NCBI RefSeq assembly: GCF_001017435.1
Contig: NZ_CP011371.1
Span: forward strand, 4,216,001 to 4,280,000
DNA length: 64,000 bases
Source: Caldimonas brevitalea
GTDB lineage: Bacteria > Pseudomonadota > Gammaproteobacteria > Burkholderiales > Burkholderiaceae_C
Direction: 5' to 3'
In this document: in pieces, positions 36,334-44,208 of the stretch
How the letters are laid out: each line of letters begins with the position of its first letter
Numbering within the stretch: position 1 is the first letter of the stretch
The notes under the pieces: generated by a model
Databases searched by the model: none
What the model saw: the letters and a program-made list of their open reading frames with translations, nothing else
What the model was told of the DNA's origin: nothing
Made by a program: the position numbers and the translations under genes

Positions 36334-38130
36334 ATGCACACCATCATCAACCGGCGCGACCTCGACTTTCTGGTTTTCGAGCTGCTCGACGCCGCGTCAC
36401 TGATCGAACGCCCACGGCACGCCGACCACAGCCTCGACACCTTCGCCGCCGCCCTCGACACGGCGCAGGCGATTGCCACCGACCATTTCGCGCCTCACAA
36501 CCGCCGGTCCGACGAACACGAGCCGCAGTTCGACGGCCAGCGCGTGACGCTGATCCCGGAAGTGAAGGCCGCGCTGCGCGCCTATTGCGACGCCGGCATG
36601 CTGGCCGCCAGCCACGACTACACATTGGGGGGCATGCAGCTGCCGAGCCTGTTGGCCCAGGCCTGCAGCTCCTTGTTCAAGAGCGCCAACGCCGCCACCA
36701 CCTCCTACCCCGGGCTCACCCTGGGCAATGCCAACGTGATCCACCGCTTCGGCACCGAGGCCCAGAAGCGGCGCTACCTGAGCTCGCTGCTGTCGGGCCG
36801 CTTCTTCGGCACGATGGCCTTGACCGAGCCGCAGGCCGGCTCGAGCCTGGCCGACATCAAAACGACCGCGACGCCCAATGCCGACGGCAGCTACTCGATC
36901 GTCGGCCAGAAGATCTTCATTTCGGCCGGCGACCATGAGCTGAGCGAAAACATCGTGCACCTGGTGCTCGCCAAGATCCCGGGCGGCCCGCCGGGGGTGA
37001 AAGGCATTTCGCTGTTCATCGTGCCGAAGCGGCGGGTCGACGACGACGGCCAGGTGGGCGAGCCCAACGACGTGGCGCTGGCGGGGCTGATCCACAAGAT
37101 GGGGTGGCGCGGGACCACGTCGACGATGCTGTCGTTCGGCGAGCATGGGCAGTGCCGCGGCGAACTGGTGGGCGAGCCGCACAAGGGCTTGTCTTATATG
37201 TTCCACATGATGAACGAGGCCCGCATCGGCGTCGGCCTCGGCGCGGTGATGCTGGGCTACCGGGGTTATCTGGCCTCGCTCGCCTATGCGCGCGAGCGCC
37301 CGCAGGGCCGCTCGCCGAGCGCCAGGGATCCGCAAACACCGCAGCAACTGCTGATCGAGCATGCCGACGTGCGCCGCATGTTGCTGGCCCAGAAAGCCTA
37401 TGTGGAAGGCGGCTACGCGCTGTGCCTCTACGCGGCACGGCTGGTCGACGACCAGAAAACCGGCCCCGACGAATCGACCCGCCGCGACGCCGCGGCCCTG
37501 CTGGACCTGCTGACGCCGGTCGTCAAATCATGGCCGTCGCAATGGTGTCTGGAGGCGAACAGCCTCGCGATCCAGGTGCATGGCGGCTACGGCTACACCC
37601 GCGAGTACCCGGTTGAGCAGTTCTACCGCGACAACCGGTTGAACCCGATCCACGAAGGCACGCACGGCATCCAGGCACTGGACCTGTTGGGCCGCAAGGC
37701 CCAGATGGATCAGGGCGCCACGGTCGCGCTGCTGGCGCATCGGATGCAATCCACCATCGACGCCGCCGCGGCGCTGCCCGAGCTGCAGGGCGAGGCCCGC
37801 GCGCTGCAAGCCGCACTGGCCGACGTCGAACAGACGCTGGCGGTGCTGCGCCCGGTGCTGGCCGAGGACAGCGAGCGCGGCCTTGCCAACGCCTCGGTGT
37901 TCCTCGAAGCCTTCGGGCACACCGTGGTGGCCTGGATCTGGTTGCGGCAGGCCGTGATAGCCTCGCGCGCCCTGCCCACGGCCGAAGGCGCCGACGCCGA
38001 CTTCTACCGCGGCAAGCTGCACGCCTGCCGTTGGTTCTTCGGCTGGGAACTGCCACGCACGCAGGCCCAGCATGCCTTGTTGCGGCGCCTCGACGACACC
38101 CCGTTGACGATGGCGACCGACTGGTTTTGA
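36334..38130 (+). CDS. Acyl-CoA dehydrogenase, long form
   Basis: A 598-residue FAD acyl-CoA dehydrogenase with a C-terminal extension typical of the long branch. Blocks: MALTEPQAGSSLADIKTTA, KIFISAGDHELSENIVHLV, FHMMNEARIGVGLGAVMLG, QVHGGYGYTREYPVEQFYRD and NPIHEGTHGIQALDLLGRK. The NxIxEGT block holds the region of the catalytic glutamate in such enzymes. The gene is divergent from the SDR-kinase operon, and the hotdog thioesterase gene follows 20 nt later. It would begin beta-oxidation of an acyl-CoA. Start at 36334 follows directly after inverted repeat 2. Confidence 0.9.
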   Translation: MHTIINRRDLDFLVFELLDAASLIERPRHADHSLDTFAAALDTAQAIATDHFAPHNRRSDEHEPQFDGQRVTLIPEVKAALRAYCDAGMLAASHDYTLGGMQLPSLLAQACSSLFKSANAATTSYPGLTLGNANVIHRFGTEAQKRRYLSSLLSGRFFGTMALTEPQAGSSLADIKTTATPNADGSYSIVGQKIFISAGDHELSENIVHLVLAKIPGGPPGVKGISLFIVPKRRVDDDGQVGEPNDVALAGLIHKMGWRGTTSTMLSFGEHGQCRGELVGEPHKGLSYMFHMMNEARIGVGLGAVMLGYRGYLASLAYARERPQGRSPSARDPQTPQQLLIEHADVRRMLLAQKAYVEGGYALCLYAARLVDDQKTGPDESTRRDAAALLDLLTPVVKSWPSQWCLEANSLAIQVHGGYGYTREYPVEQFYRDNRLNPIHEGTHGIQALDLLGRKAQMDQGATVALLAHRMQSTIDAAAALPELQGEARALQAALADVEQTLAVLRPVLAEDSERGLANASVFLEAFGHTVVAWIWLRQAVIASRALPTAEGADADFYRGKLHACRWFFGWELPRTQAQHALLRRLDDTPLTMATDWF

Positions 38131-38150
38131 GCAGTAGCCTCCCCTCCACA

Positions 38151-38603
38151 ATGACCTCACCCCACGACGCCATTCCCCCCGGATTCGAGCCGGCCTTCAC
38201 CGAATCGAACACCTTCATCGGCCTGTGCGGCCCCATGTACGTCAAGCGCGGTGCCGACGGCACGCCGGTGCTGGCGATGCGCATGCTGCCGCAACACCTC
38301 AACCTGAGGGGCATCGTGCACGGCGGGCTGCTGGCGACCTTGGCCGATTCGGCGCTGGGCTACGTGCTCAACCACGCGCGCCGCGCACCGCTGTCGCTGG
38401 TCACCGTCAACCTCAGCATCGACTTCGCCGAGGCCGCCGGCCTGGGCGACTGGGTCGAGGCGCACGTCGACGTGCAGCGGCTCGGCGCCCGCATGGCCTT
38501 CGCCAACTGCTACCTGCAGGTGGGTGAACGCCGCATCTTGCGCGCGAGCGGCGTGTTTGCCGCCGTCAAGCCCGCCGGCACGCTGCCCGCCGCGCTGGCC
38601 TGA
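38151..38603 (+). CDS. PaaI-type hotdog-fold thioesterase
   Basis: A 150-residue protein of the PaaI/4HBT hotdog family. The central helix block LRGIVHGGLLATLADSALGY carries the HGG and acidic residue typical of this active site, followed by VTVNLSIDFAEAAGLGDWVEA. Such enzymes hydrolyse acyl-CoA thioesters in the cytoplasm as oligomers. It lies 20 nt behind the acyl-CoA dehydrogenase, in a likely two-gene operon, and would release acids or recycle CoA when intermediates accumulate. Substrate is not predictable. Confidence 0.9.
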   Translation: MTSPHDAIPPGFEPAFTESNTFIGLCGPMYVKRGADGTPVLAMRMLPQHLNLRGIVHGGLLATLADSALGYVLNHARRAPLSLVTVNLSIDFAEAAGLGDWVEAHVDVQRLGARMAFANCYLQVGERRILRASGVFAAVKPAGTLPAALA

Positions 38604-38616
38604 CCTGCAGCGCGCG

Positions 38617-38642
38617 CATGCGGATTGCTCGCAATCCGTATG
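38617..38642 (+). promoter_or_regulatory. Hairpin enclosing the cheB-like start codon
   Basis: CATGCGGATTGC (38617-38628) and GCAATCCGTATG (38631-38642) are complementary at 11 of 12 positions, the other being a G-U wobble in RNA, around a 2-nt centre. The 3' arm ends with the ATG start codon of the next gene. In mRNA this stem would bury the start. Confidence 0.6.
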
Positions 38643-39716
38643 GTGTTCGATCCTCACCCCAAGCGGCGCCGTGACGTCGTGGTCATCGGGGCCTCGGCAG
38701 GGGGCGTGATGGCGCTTCAACAGCTGGTGGCGCAGCTGCCGCCCGACTTCCCGGCCGCCGTCCTGATCGTGCTGCACATCGGCGCCCGGTCCAGCACGCT
38801 GCCCACCTTGCTCAGCAACGCCGGCCCGTTGCCGGCCCGCGCGGCGCGAGGCGGCGACCGGTTGGTGCCGGGCACGATCTACGTCGCCCCGCCCGACCAC
38901 CACCTGGTGGTCGCCGAAGGCCACACGCATTTGACACACGGACCCAAGGAAAACCACGCACGCCCGGCCGTCGACCCGCTGTTCCGCTCCGCCGCGGTCG
39001 CCTACCGCGACCGCGTGATCGCCGTGGTGCTGACCGGCTATCTCGATGACGGCACGACCGGGGCCGAGGCCGTCGAAGCCTGCGGCGGGACGGTGGTGGT
39101 GCAAAACCCGCTGGACGCCTTCGCGCCCAGCATGCCCAGCAGCGCTTTGAGGGCGACCCGGTCGCCCCACATCGCGACGCTTGCGGAAATGCCGGGGCTG
39201 CTCACCCAGCTGACCGCCGAAGAGCTGGAACCGCACCGCCTTCCGGTGCCCGAATGGGTCAAACTCGAGAACGCCATCTGCCTGCTAGAGGGGCATCCGA
39301 TGAAGAACCTCGAAGAGATCGCCCAGCCGTCGCCCTTGACCTGCCCGGATTGCAACGGCACCTTGTGGCGGGTGCTGGACGGCGGTCGGCCACGCTACCG
39401 CTGCCACACCGGGCACGCCTTCTCCGAGCTCGCGCTGCGCGACAGCCAGTCCAAATCGACGGAAGAGGCCTTGTGGAAAGCCGTGCGGTCGCTCCAGGAA
39501 GAGATGATGGCGGTGCGGGAGATGGCGTCCACCTTGCGGCTGATGGGCCGCTATGACGAGGCGGCACAACAGGAGCGCCTGCTCGCCCGTCTCGAGGACC
39601 GCGCCGACCGGGTGCGCGACCTGGTGCAGGCCGATGCGCCGCAATCGGCGCATGGCGTGCCGCCCGACGATCTGCCGGCTGCGCAGCCGGGCTTCCCCGA
39701 CACACCGCCTCACTAG
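38640..39716 (+). CDS. Stand-alone CheB-type methylesterase with C-terminal zinc-ribbon-like domain
   Basis: A 358-residue CheB-family protein without receiver domain. The catalytic serine sits in VVIGASAGGVMAL, a histidine in IVLHIGARSS and the aspartate in GYLDDGTTGAEAV, the triad of protein-glutamate methylesterases. After residue 220 comes a CPDCNGTLWRV...RYRCHTGHAF segment, a CxxC/CHxxH-like zinc-ribbon, and a helical tail. Homologues of this layout demethylate chemoreceptors or act in regulatory complexes outside a che operon; no che genes are here. The start is ATG 38640 because the IGASAGG strand follows it normally; the ATG is buried in a hairpin. Confidence 0.85.
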   Translation: MVFDPHPKRRRDVVVIGASAGGVMALQQLVAQLPPDFPAAVLIVLHIGARSSTLPTLLSNAGPLPARAARGGDRLVPGTIYVAPPDHHLVVAEGHTHLTHGPKENHARPAVDPLFRSAAVAYRDRVIAVVLTGYLDDGTTGAEAVEACGGTVVVQNPLDAFAPSMPSSALRATRSPHIATLAEMPGLLTQLTAEELEPHRLPVPEWVKLENAICLLEGHPMKNLEEIAQPSPLTCPDCNGTLWRVLDGGRPRYRCHTGHAFSELALRDSQSKSTEEALWKAVRSLQEEMMAVREMASTLRLMGRYDEAAQQERLLARLEDRADRVRDLVQADAPQSAHGVPPDDLPAAQPGFPDTPPH

Positions 39717-39747
39717 CCACCACAGGGGTTGGCCACACCAGCACCCC

Positions 39748-40140
39748 TCAGGGCTCCTCGGCGAACAGTCGACCGATCAACTCGTCCATGCTCTGGCCTT
39801 CGACCCGGCCGGTCTGGCACAACTGCTCGGCTTCGCGGGTCCACTGGTGCCGGTCGACCAGACCCATCGACCAGGACGCGAAGCGGCGCCGGTCGATCGG
39901 CTCGTGCACCAGCACCCGCAATTGCTCATGACGAGGGTCCTGGCCGATCCGCTGCATCAGCTCCGTCAGCGCCTCCGAGCGGCCTTCGAGCACCTGCACA
40001 AAATGGCTGTCGATCAGCGCCAGCATGCCCGTGACGTCGAGCCGGCGGTTGCGGATCTGGGACACCCACAGGATGCGCTGGACGTCCATGCGGGTGACGG
40101 CCGGACTGACCCGGCTGATGTACACCAGTTGCTCGAGCAC
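39748..40140 (-). CDS. BLUF-domain blue-light sensor
   Basis: A 130-residue BLUF protein. Measured from the GTG start, Tyr7, Asn31, Gln49, Trp90 and Met92 have exactly the spacing of AppA Tyr21, Asn45, Gln63, Trp104 and Met106, so flavin binding and the light-driven hydrogen-bond switch should be intact. It has no fused output domain. Small BLUF proteins act through partner proteins, often in c-di-GMP or transcription control. The GTG at 40140 has GAGG a few nt upstream. The divergent hybrid kinase and EAL phosphodiesterase next door are candidate partners. Confidence 0.92.
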   Translation of the reverse strand: MLEQLVYISRVSPAVTRMDVQRILWVSQIRNRRLDVTGMLALIDSHFVQVLEGRSEALTELMQRIGQDPRHEQLRVLVHEPIDRRRFASWSMGLVDRHQWTREAEQLCQTGRVEGQSMDELIGRLFAEEP

Positions 40141-40361
40141 ACGATCCTCGAATTCCTACGCTCCGATCGTCAATTCGAGCAAGCCCCGTGCGCGTGGGGG
40201 ACGCCGCCCCGGGCTGGCCGGCAGCCCCGTCCCCGTCCATTCAGGCCAGTCGCGCTACCCGGGCACGCTGATTGCTCAATCTCTCACTTCCGGTTTCCCG
40301 GCGGCCGGTGCTCCTGCCCTCCTCGCTCACGCCGGCTCTGATTTGTCGTGGGAAGCACGTC

Positions 40362-42746
40362 ATGAAGCGCGCGCTTGCATCCGGGCTGGCGTCCGGTATT
40401 CCCGGGCGGCTGCCGGCCTATTTCGCGGCCGCCCTGTTCGCCGCACTCGCGGTAGGACTGCGGGCCGCACTCGACCCGACGCTCGGCATCGGTTTGACGT
40501 ATTTACTGGTGGTGCCGGTGGTCATGGCCGCCAGCTGGCTGGGAGGCGCCGGCCCGGGCGCGCTGGGTGGCGTGTTGGCCGCCGGCGGCACCTTGTGGCT
40601 CTACACCCGCCACGGCGGCGATCCGGCGCAGCCGGCAGTGGCCGCACAAACGGCCTTGCTGGCCGCCGCCGCAGGGGCGATCTGCTGCTGCACCGAACAT
40701 TTGCGGCGCGCGCGGGGCCGCGCCGAGGCGAACGCCGCGGCGTCGCTGCGCACCGCCCAACAACACCTGCGCGCGGCCTTCGCCTCGGCGCCGATCTCGC
40801 TGTTCGACATGGACACCGAGCTGCGCTATACGCGCGTCATCAACCCGCCGTACGGGCTGCGTGAAGCCGACCTGATCGGCAAACGCGCCGAAGACGTGCT
40901 GCAACCGGCGGCCGCCGCGCGCGTGACGGCGGCCCGCCGCCAGGTGCTGGCCACCGGGACCCGGCAGCGCGTTGAGATCACCTCCACGCTGCGCGGCTGC
41001 GACGACCCGCACAGCTACGACATCGTCATCGTTCCCCGGTTCGACGCCTACGGCGCGCTGGTGGGGCTCACCAATGCAGTGGTCGACATCACCGAAAAGG
41101 TGGCGGAACAGGCGCGCGCACGTGAGACCGAAGAGCGTTTTCGCATCGCCCAGGAAAGCGCGCTCGACGGCTTCATGGTGCTGCGGGCGGTGCGCAACCG
41201 CACCGGCGTGATCGAAGATTTCACCTGGGACTACATCAATCCTGTCGGCGCGGCGGCGATGCGCCTGGCACGCGAACGGCTGCTCGGCCAGCGCTTGCTG
41301 ATGCTGTTGCCCGGTCACCGGCACCACCTCGACCTGTTTCCGGCCTACGCCGCGGTCGCCAACGGCGGCCCGCCGCGGCGCGCCGAGGTGTTTTACGACC
41401 GCGACGGCTTTCGCCACTGGTACAAGACGGTGGTGGTGCAAGCCGGCGACGGCGTGGCCGTGACCTTCAGCGACATCAGCGCCGAACGCGCCGCCGCCGA
41501 CCGCAGCGAGCAGGCCCTGCAGGCGGCCGAGGCCGCCAACCGGGCCAAGGACGATTTCCTCGCCAACCTCAGCCACGAACTGCGCACGCCGCTCAACGCC
41601 ATCCTGGGCTGGGCCCGGCTGATGGGCATGGAGCAGGACGCCGGCGCCAAGGTCAAGCACGCCGCCGAGGTGATTGCACGCAACGCGCGCACGCAGGCCG
41701 ACCTGATCGACGACCTGCTGGACATGAACCGCATCTTGTCGGGCCAGGTCACGCTCGAATTGCAGACGGTGGACGTGGCCGAGGTGGTCGAGCGGGCCAT
41801 CGAGACGGTGGCCCCGGACGCCGCACGCAAGAGCGCGGTGTTGCAGAACACGGTGCCACGCAACCTGCTGGTGCAGGCTGACCCGCAGCGGCTCAAGCAG
41901 GTGTTCTGGAATTTGCTCGCCAACGCGGTCAAATTCACGCCGGAAGGCGGCCTGGTGCGCGTGGGCAGTGCGGTGGCAGGCGACAAGGTGTGCATTTCGA
42001 TAGAAGACACCGGCGAAGGCATCGCACCGGACTTTTTGCCGCATTTGTTCGAGCGGTTCCGGCAGCACGATGCGTCGTCGACCCGCCGCCACGGCGGCCT
42101 GGGGCTGGGCCTGTCGATCGTCAAAAGCCTGGTCGAACTGCACGGCGGCCATATCAGCGCCAGCAGCCGCGGGCGAGGCTTCGGCGCCCGCTTCGACCTG
42201 GAACTGCCGGCCGGCACAGCGGCCAGCGGTGCCAGCGGCAGCGGCGGCGTCGACGTGCTCACCCATTACCTGTCGAATGCCCTGAGCGGCCTGCGCGTGC
42301 TGGTCGTGGACGACGAAGCCGACGCGCGCGACCTCGTGCGTGAGGTGCTCGGCGGCCACGGCGCCGCGGTGGACGTGGCGCAGGACGCCGGCGAAGCCCT
42401 CGACCTGTGGAGCACCCGCCAATACGACGTGCTGATCAGCGATCTCGGCATGCCTTTGGTAGACGGCTATGAGTTGATGCGGCGGCTGCGCGGCTCCCCC
42501 GCGTGGGCGCCGCCCCGCCACGCGATCGCGCTGACCGCCTTCGGCCGGGCCCAAGACCGCCGCAAGGCGGCTGAAGCCGGCTTCGACCTGCTGATGGCCA
42601 AACCGTTCGAGCCGAACGAACTGGTGCAAACCATTACCGCGCTCGCGATGCCGGTGCCCGAGCCGGCGCCGGCCCGCCCGTCGCCCGCCGTCGACCCCCT
42701 GCTACAGCGCACCGGAGCCCAGCGACAGCGCCCCTCCACGCCCTGA
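40362..42746 (+). CDS. PAS-containing hybrid histidine kinase
   Basis: A 794-residue membrane hybrid kinase. Two to four N-terminal hydrophobic helices (about 15-125), two PAS-like domains (about 145-250 and 260-380), HisKA with His405 in NLSHELRTPLNAILGWARLM, HATPase (FWNLLANAVKFTPEGG; GLGLGLSIVKSLV) and a C-terminal receiver with Asp694 in VLISDLGMPLVDGYEL. GGAAG lies 7 nt upstream of ATG 40362. Divergent from the BLUF gene with 221 bp between. It ends in the receiver, so an external phosphotransfer partner is needed. The signal is unknown. Confidence 0.9.
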   Translation: MKRALASGLASGIPGRLPAYFAAALFAALAVGLRAALDPTLGIGLTYLLVVPVVMAASWLGGAGPGALGGVLAAGGTLWLYTRHGGDPAQPAVAAQTALLAAAAGAICCCTEHLRRARGRAEANAAASLRTAQQHLRAAFASAPISLFDMDTELRYTRVINPPYGLREADLIGKRAEDVLQPAAAARVTAARRQVLATGTRQRVEITSTLRGCDDPHSYDIVIVPRFDAYGALVGLTNAVVDITEKVAEQARARETEERFRIAQESALDGFMVLRAVRNRTGVIEDFTWDYINPVGAAAMRLARERLLGQRLLMLLPGHRHHLDLFPAYAAVANGGPPRRAEVFYDRDGFRHWYKTVVVQAGDGVAVTFSDISAERAAADRSEQALQAAEAANRAKDDFLANLSHELRTPLNAILGWARLMGMEQDAGAKVKHAAEVIARNARTQADLIDDLLDMNRILSGQVTLELQTVDVAEVVERAIETVAPDAARKSAVLQNTVPRNLLVQADPQRLKQVFWNLLANAVKFTPEGGLVRVGSAVAGDKVCISIEDTGEGIAPDFLPHLFERFRQHDASSTRRHGGLGLGLSIVKSLVELHGGHISASSRGRGFGARFDLELPAGTAASGASGSGGVDVLTHYLSNALSGLRVLVVDDEADARDLVREVLGGHGAAVDVAQDAGEALDLWSTRQYDVLISDLGMPLVDGYELMRRLRGSPAWAPPRHAIALTAFGRAQDRRKAAEAGFDLLMAKPFEPNELVQTITALAMPVPEPAPARPSPAVDPLLQRTGAQRQRPSTP

Positions 42747-42865
42747 GATGGTTGGCCGTGGGCCCGGCGCCGCCAGCGCTCGGCGGGCCGGCGCCCTCTC
42801 GCCAGGCCCAGGGCTCAAGTCCGTGGCGAGACGGCCGATACCAGGCTGTCCCTACACCTGCCACC

Positions 42866-44170
42866 ATGAGCTTCCCGTCCCCTCCTCCGTCGCCGACCAC
42901 CGACACGTTGTCCGATGTCGACAGCTTGCTTCGGCTGCTGCGCACCGGCCCGGACGGCCGGATGGTGGCCGAGCACGGCGGCTTGCGCTATGGCAGCCAG
43001 TTCCAGCCGGTCTACAGCCTGTCGCATGGCAGCGTGGTCGGCCACGAAGCGCTGCTGCGCGCCCAGACCCTGGACGGCCGCCCGGTGCCGCCGCCCCTGG
43101 TGTTCGCCGGCTGCGCCAGTTTTGCCGAATTGTTGGAGCGCGAGCGCATTTCGCGGCTGGTTCACCTGGCGAACTTTCGAGCCGGCCCGACCGGTCAGCA
43201 GTGGCTGTTCCTCAACGTGCACCCGGAGGTGTTCGTCGGCTGGCTGCACCACCAGGCCGATACGGTCGTGGCCCAGATGCAAAGGCACTTCGAACTGCCG
43301 GGACACCGGGTCGTGATCGAAGTGCTCGAGCAGGCGGTGCGGGACGACAGCAATTTCGACACTGCCGTGCAACGGGCGCGCGCGTTCGGCTGCTTGTTGG
43401 CGCTCGACGACTTCGGCGCCGGGCACTCCAACTTCGACCGCGTCTGGCGGATCCGTCCCGACATCGTCAAACTCGACCGCAGCCTGGTGGCGCGGGCCGC
43501 CCGCGAGCGCGAGGCGCGCCGCGTCATCGTGCAGATGGTGTCGCTGCTGCACGAGTGCGGCACGCTGGTGCTGATGGAAGGGGTGGAGACCGAACACGAA
43601 GCGATGGTGGCGCTCGAGGCCGACGTCGACCTGGTGCAAGGGTATTTTTTCGGCCGGCCCCAGGCCGAGTTGCTGCCCCATGGCCATACGCCGGCGATCT
43701 GGCAGCCGCTGTGGCAGCAATTCGAGAGCCGCTGGCAGACGGACCGGCAGACCTTCCGCGACAGCACCGCCCCTTATCTCGAGGCCATCGAACGCGCCGC
43801 CGCGGCGCTGGCCCAGGGCCGCTCGCTGCAGGAAGCCTGCGCCGGTTTTCTGGCACTGCCGCGGGCCGAGCTGTGCTATCTGCTGGGCGCAGACGGGAGC
43901 CAGATCGGCCCCAATCTCTGGGGCGACCCGGCCGCGCCCCGCCAGGCGCCGGCGTTCGAGCCGCTACGCGAGCTGGAGGGCGCGCGCTGGGTGCGCCGGC
44001 CCTACTTCCGGCGCGCCGTCGACGCGCCGGGCAAGCTGCAGCTGACGCGGCCGTACCGGACGCTGCACGGCGGGCATTTGTGCGTGACCGTCTCGCTGGC
44101 GTTCCCGACCGAGCGCGCCGACGGCCAGCGCGAACTGCAGGTGCTTTGCGGCGACATCGAATACCGCTGA
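42866..44170 (+). CDS. EAL-domain c-di-GMP phosphodiesterase
   Basis: A 434-residue protein. The EAL domain (about 30-275) shows the signature GHEALLR, a catalytic Asn in LNVHPEV, Glu in IEVLEQ, the metal-binding DD in LDDFGAGHSNFD, Lys in VKLDRS, EGVETEHE and QGYFFGRP: all active-site residues are present, so hydrolysis of c-di-GMP to pGpG is expected. A C-terminal sensor-like domain (about 290-430) may regulate it. The start at 42866 is the first plausible ATG; no ribosome site stands out. It follows the hybrid kinase after 119 nt and may be under BLUF control, which is inference. Confidence 0.88.
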   Translation: MSFPSPPPSPTTDTLSDVDSLLRLLRTGPDGRMVAEHGGLRYGSQFQPVYSLSHGSVVGHEALLRAQTLDGRPVPPPLVFAGCASFAELLERERISRLVHLANFRAGPTGQQWLFLNVHPEVFVGWLHHQADTVVAQMQRHFELPGHRVVIEVLEQAVRDDSNFDTAVQRARAFGCLLALDDFGAGHSNFDRVWRIRPDIVKLDRSLVARAAREREARRVIVQMVSLLHECGTLVLMEGVETEHEAMVALEADVDLVQGYFFGRPQAELLPHGHTPAIWQPLWQQFESRWQTDRQTFRDSTAPYLEAIERAAAALAQGRSLQEACAGFLALPRAELCYLLGADGSQIGPNLWGDPAAPRQAPAFEPLRELEGARWVRRPYFRRAVDAPGKLQLTRPYRTLHGGHLCVTVSLAFPTERADGQRELQVLCGDIEYR

Positions 44171-44208
44171 CGCACCGCGGTTCTGGCGCCCCCTGAAGTT
44201 GGCCCTGC

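Noticed and set aside
40503..42629. 708-codon minus-strand frame opposite the hybrid kinase.
   Set aside because: His/Ala/Val-rich antisense reading of a kinase with intact H, N and D residues on the plus strand.
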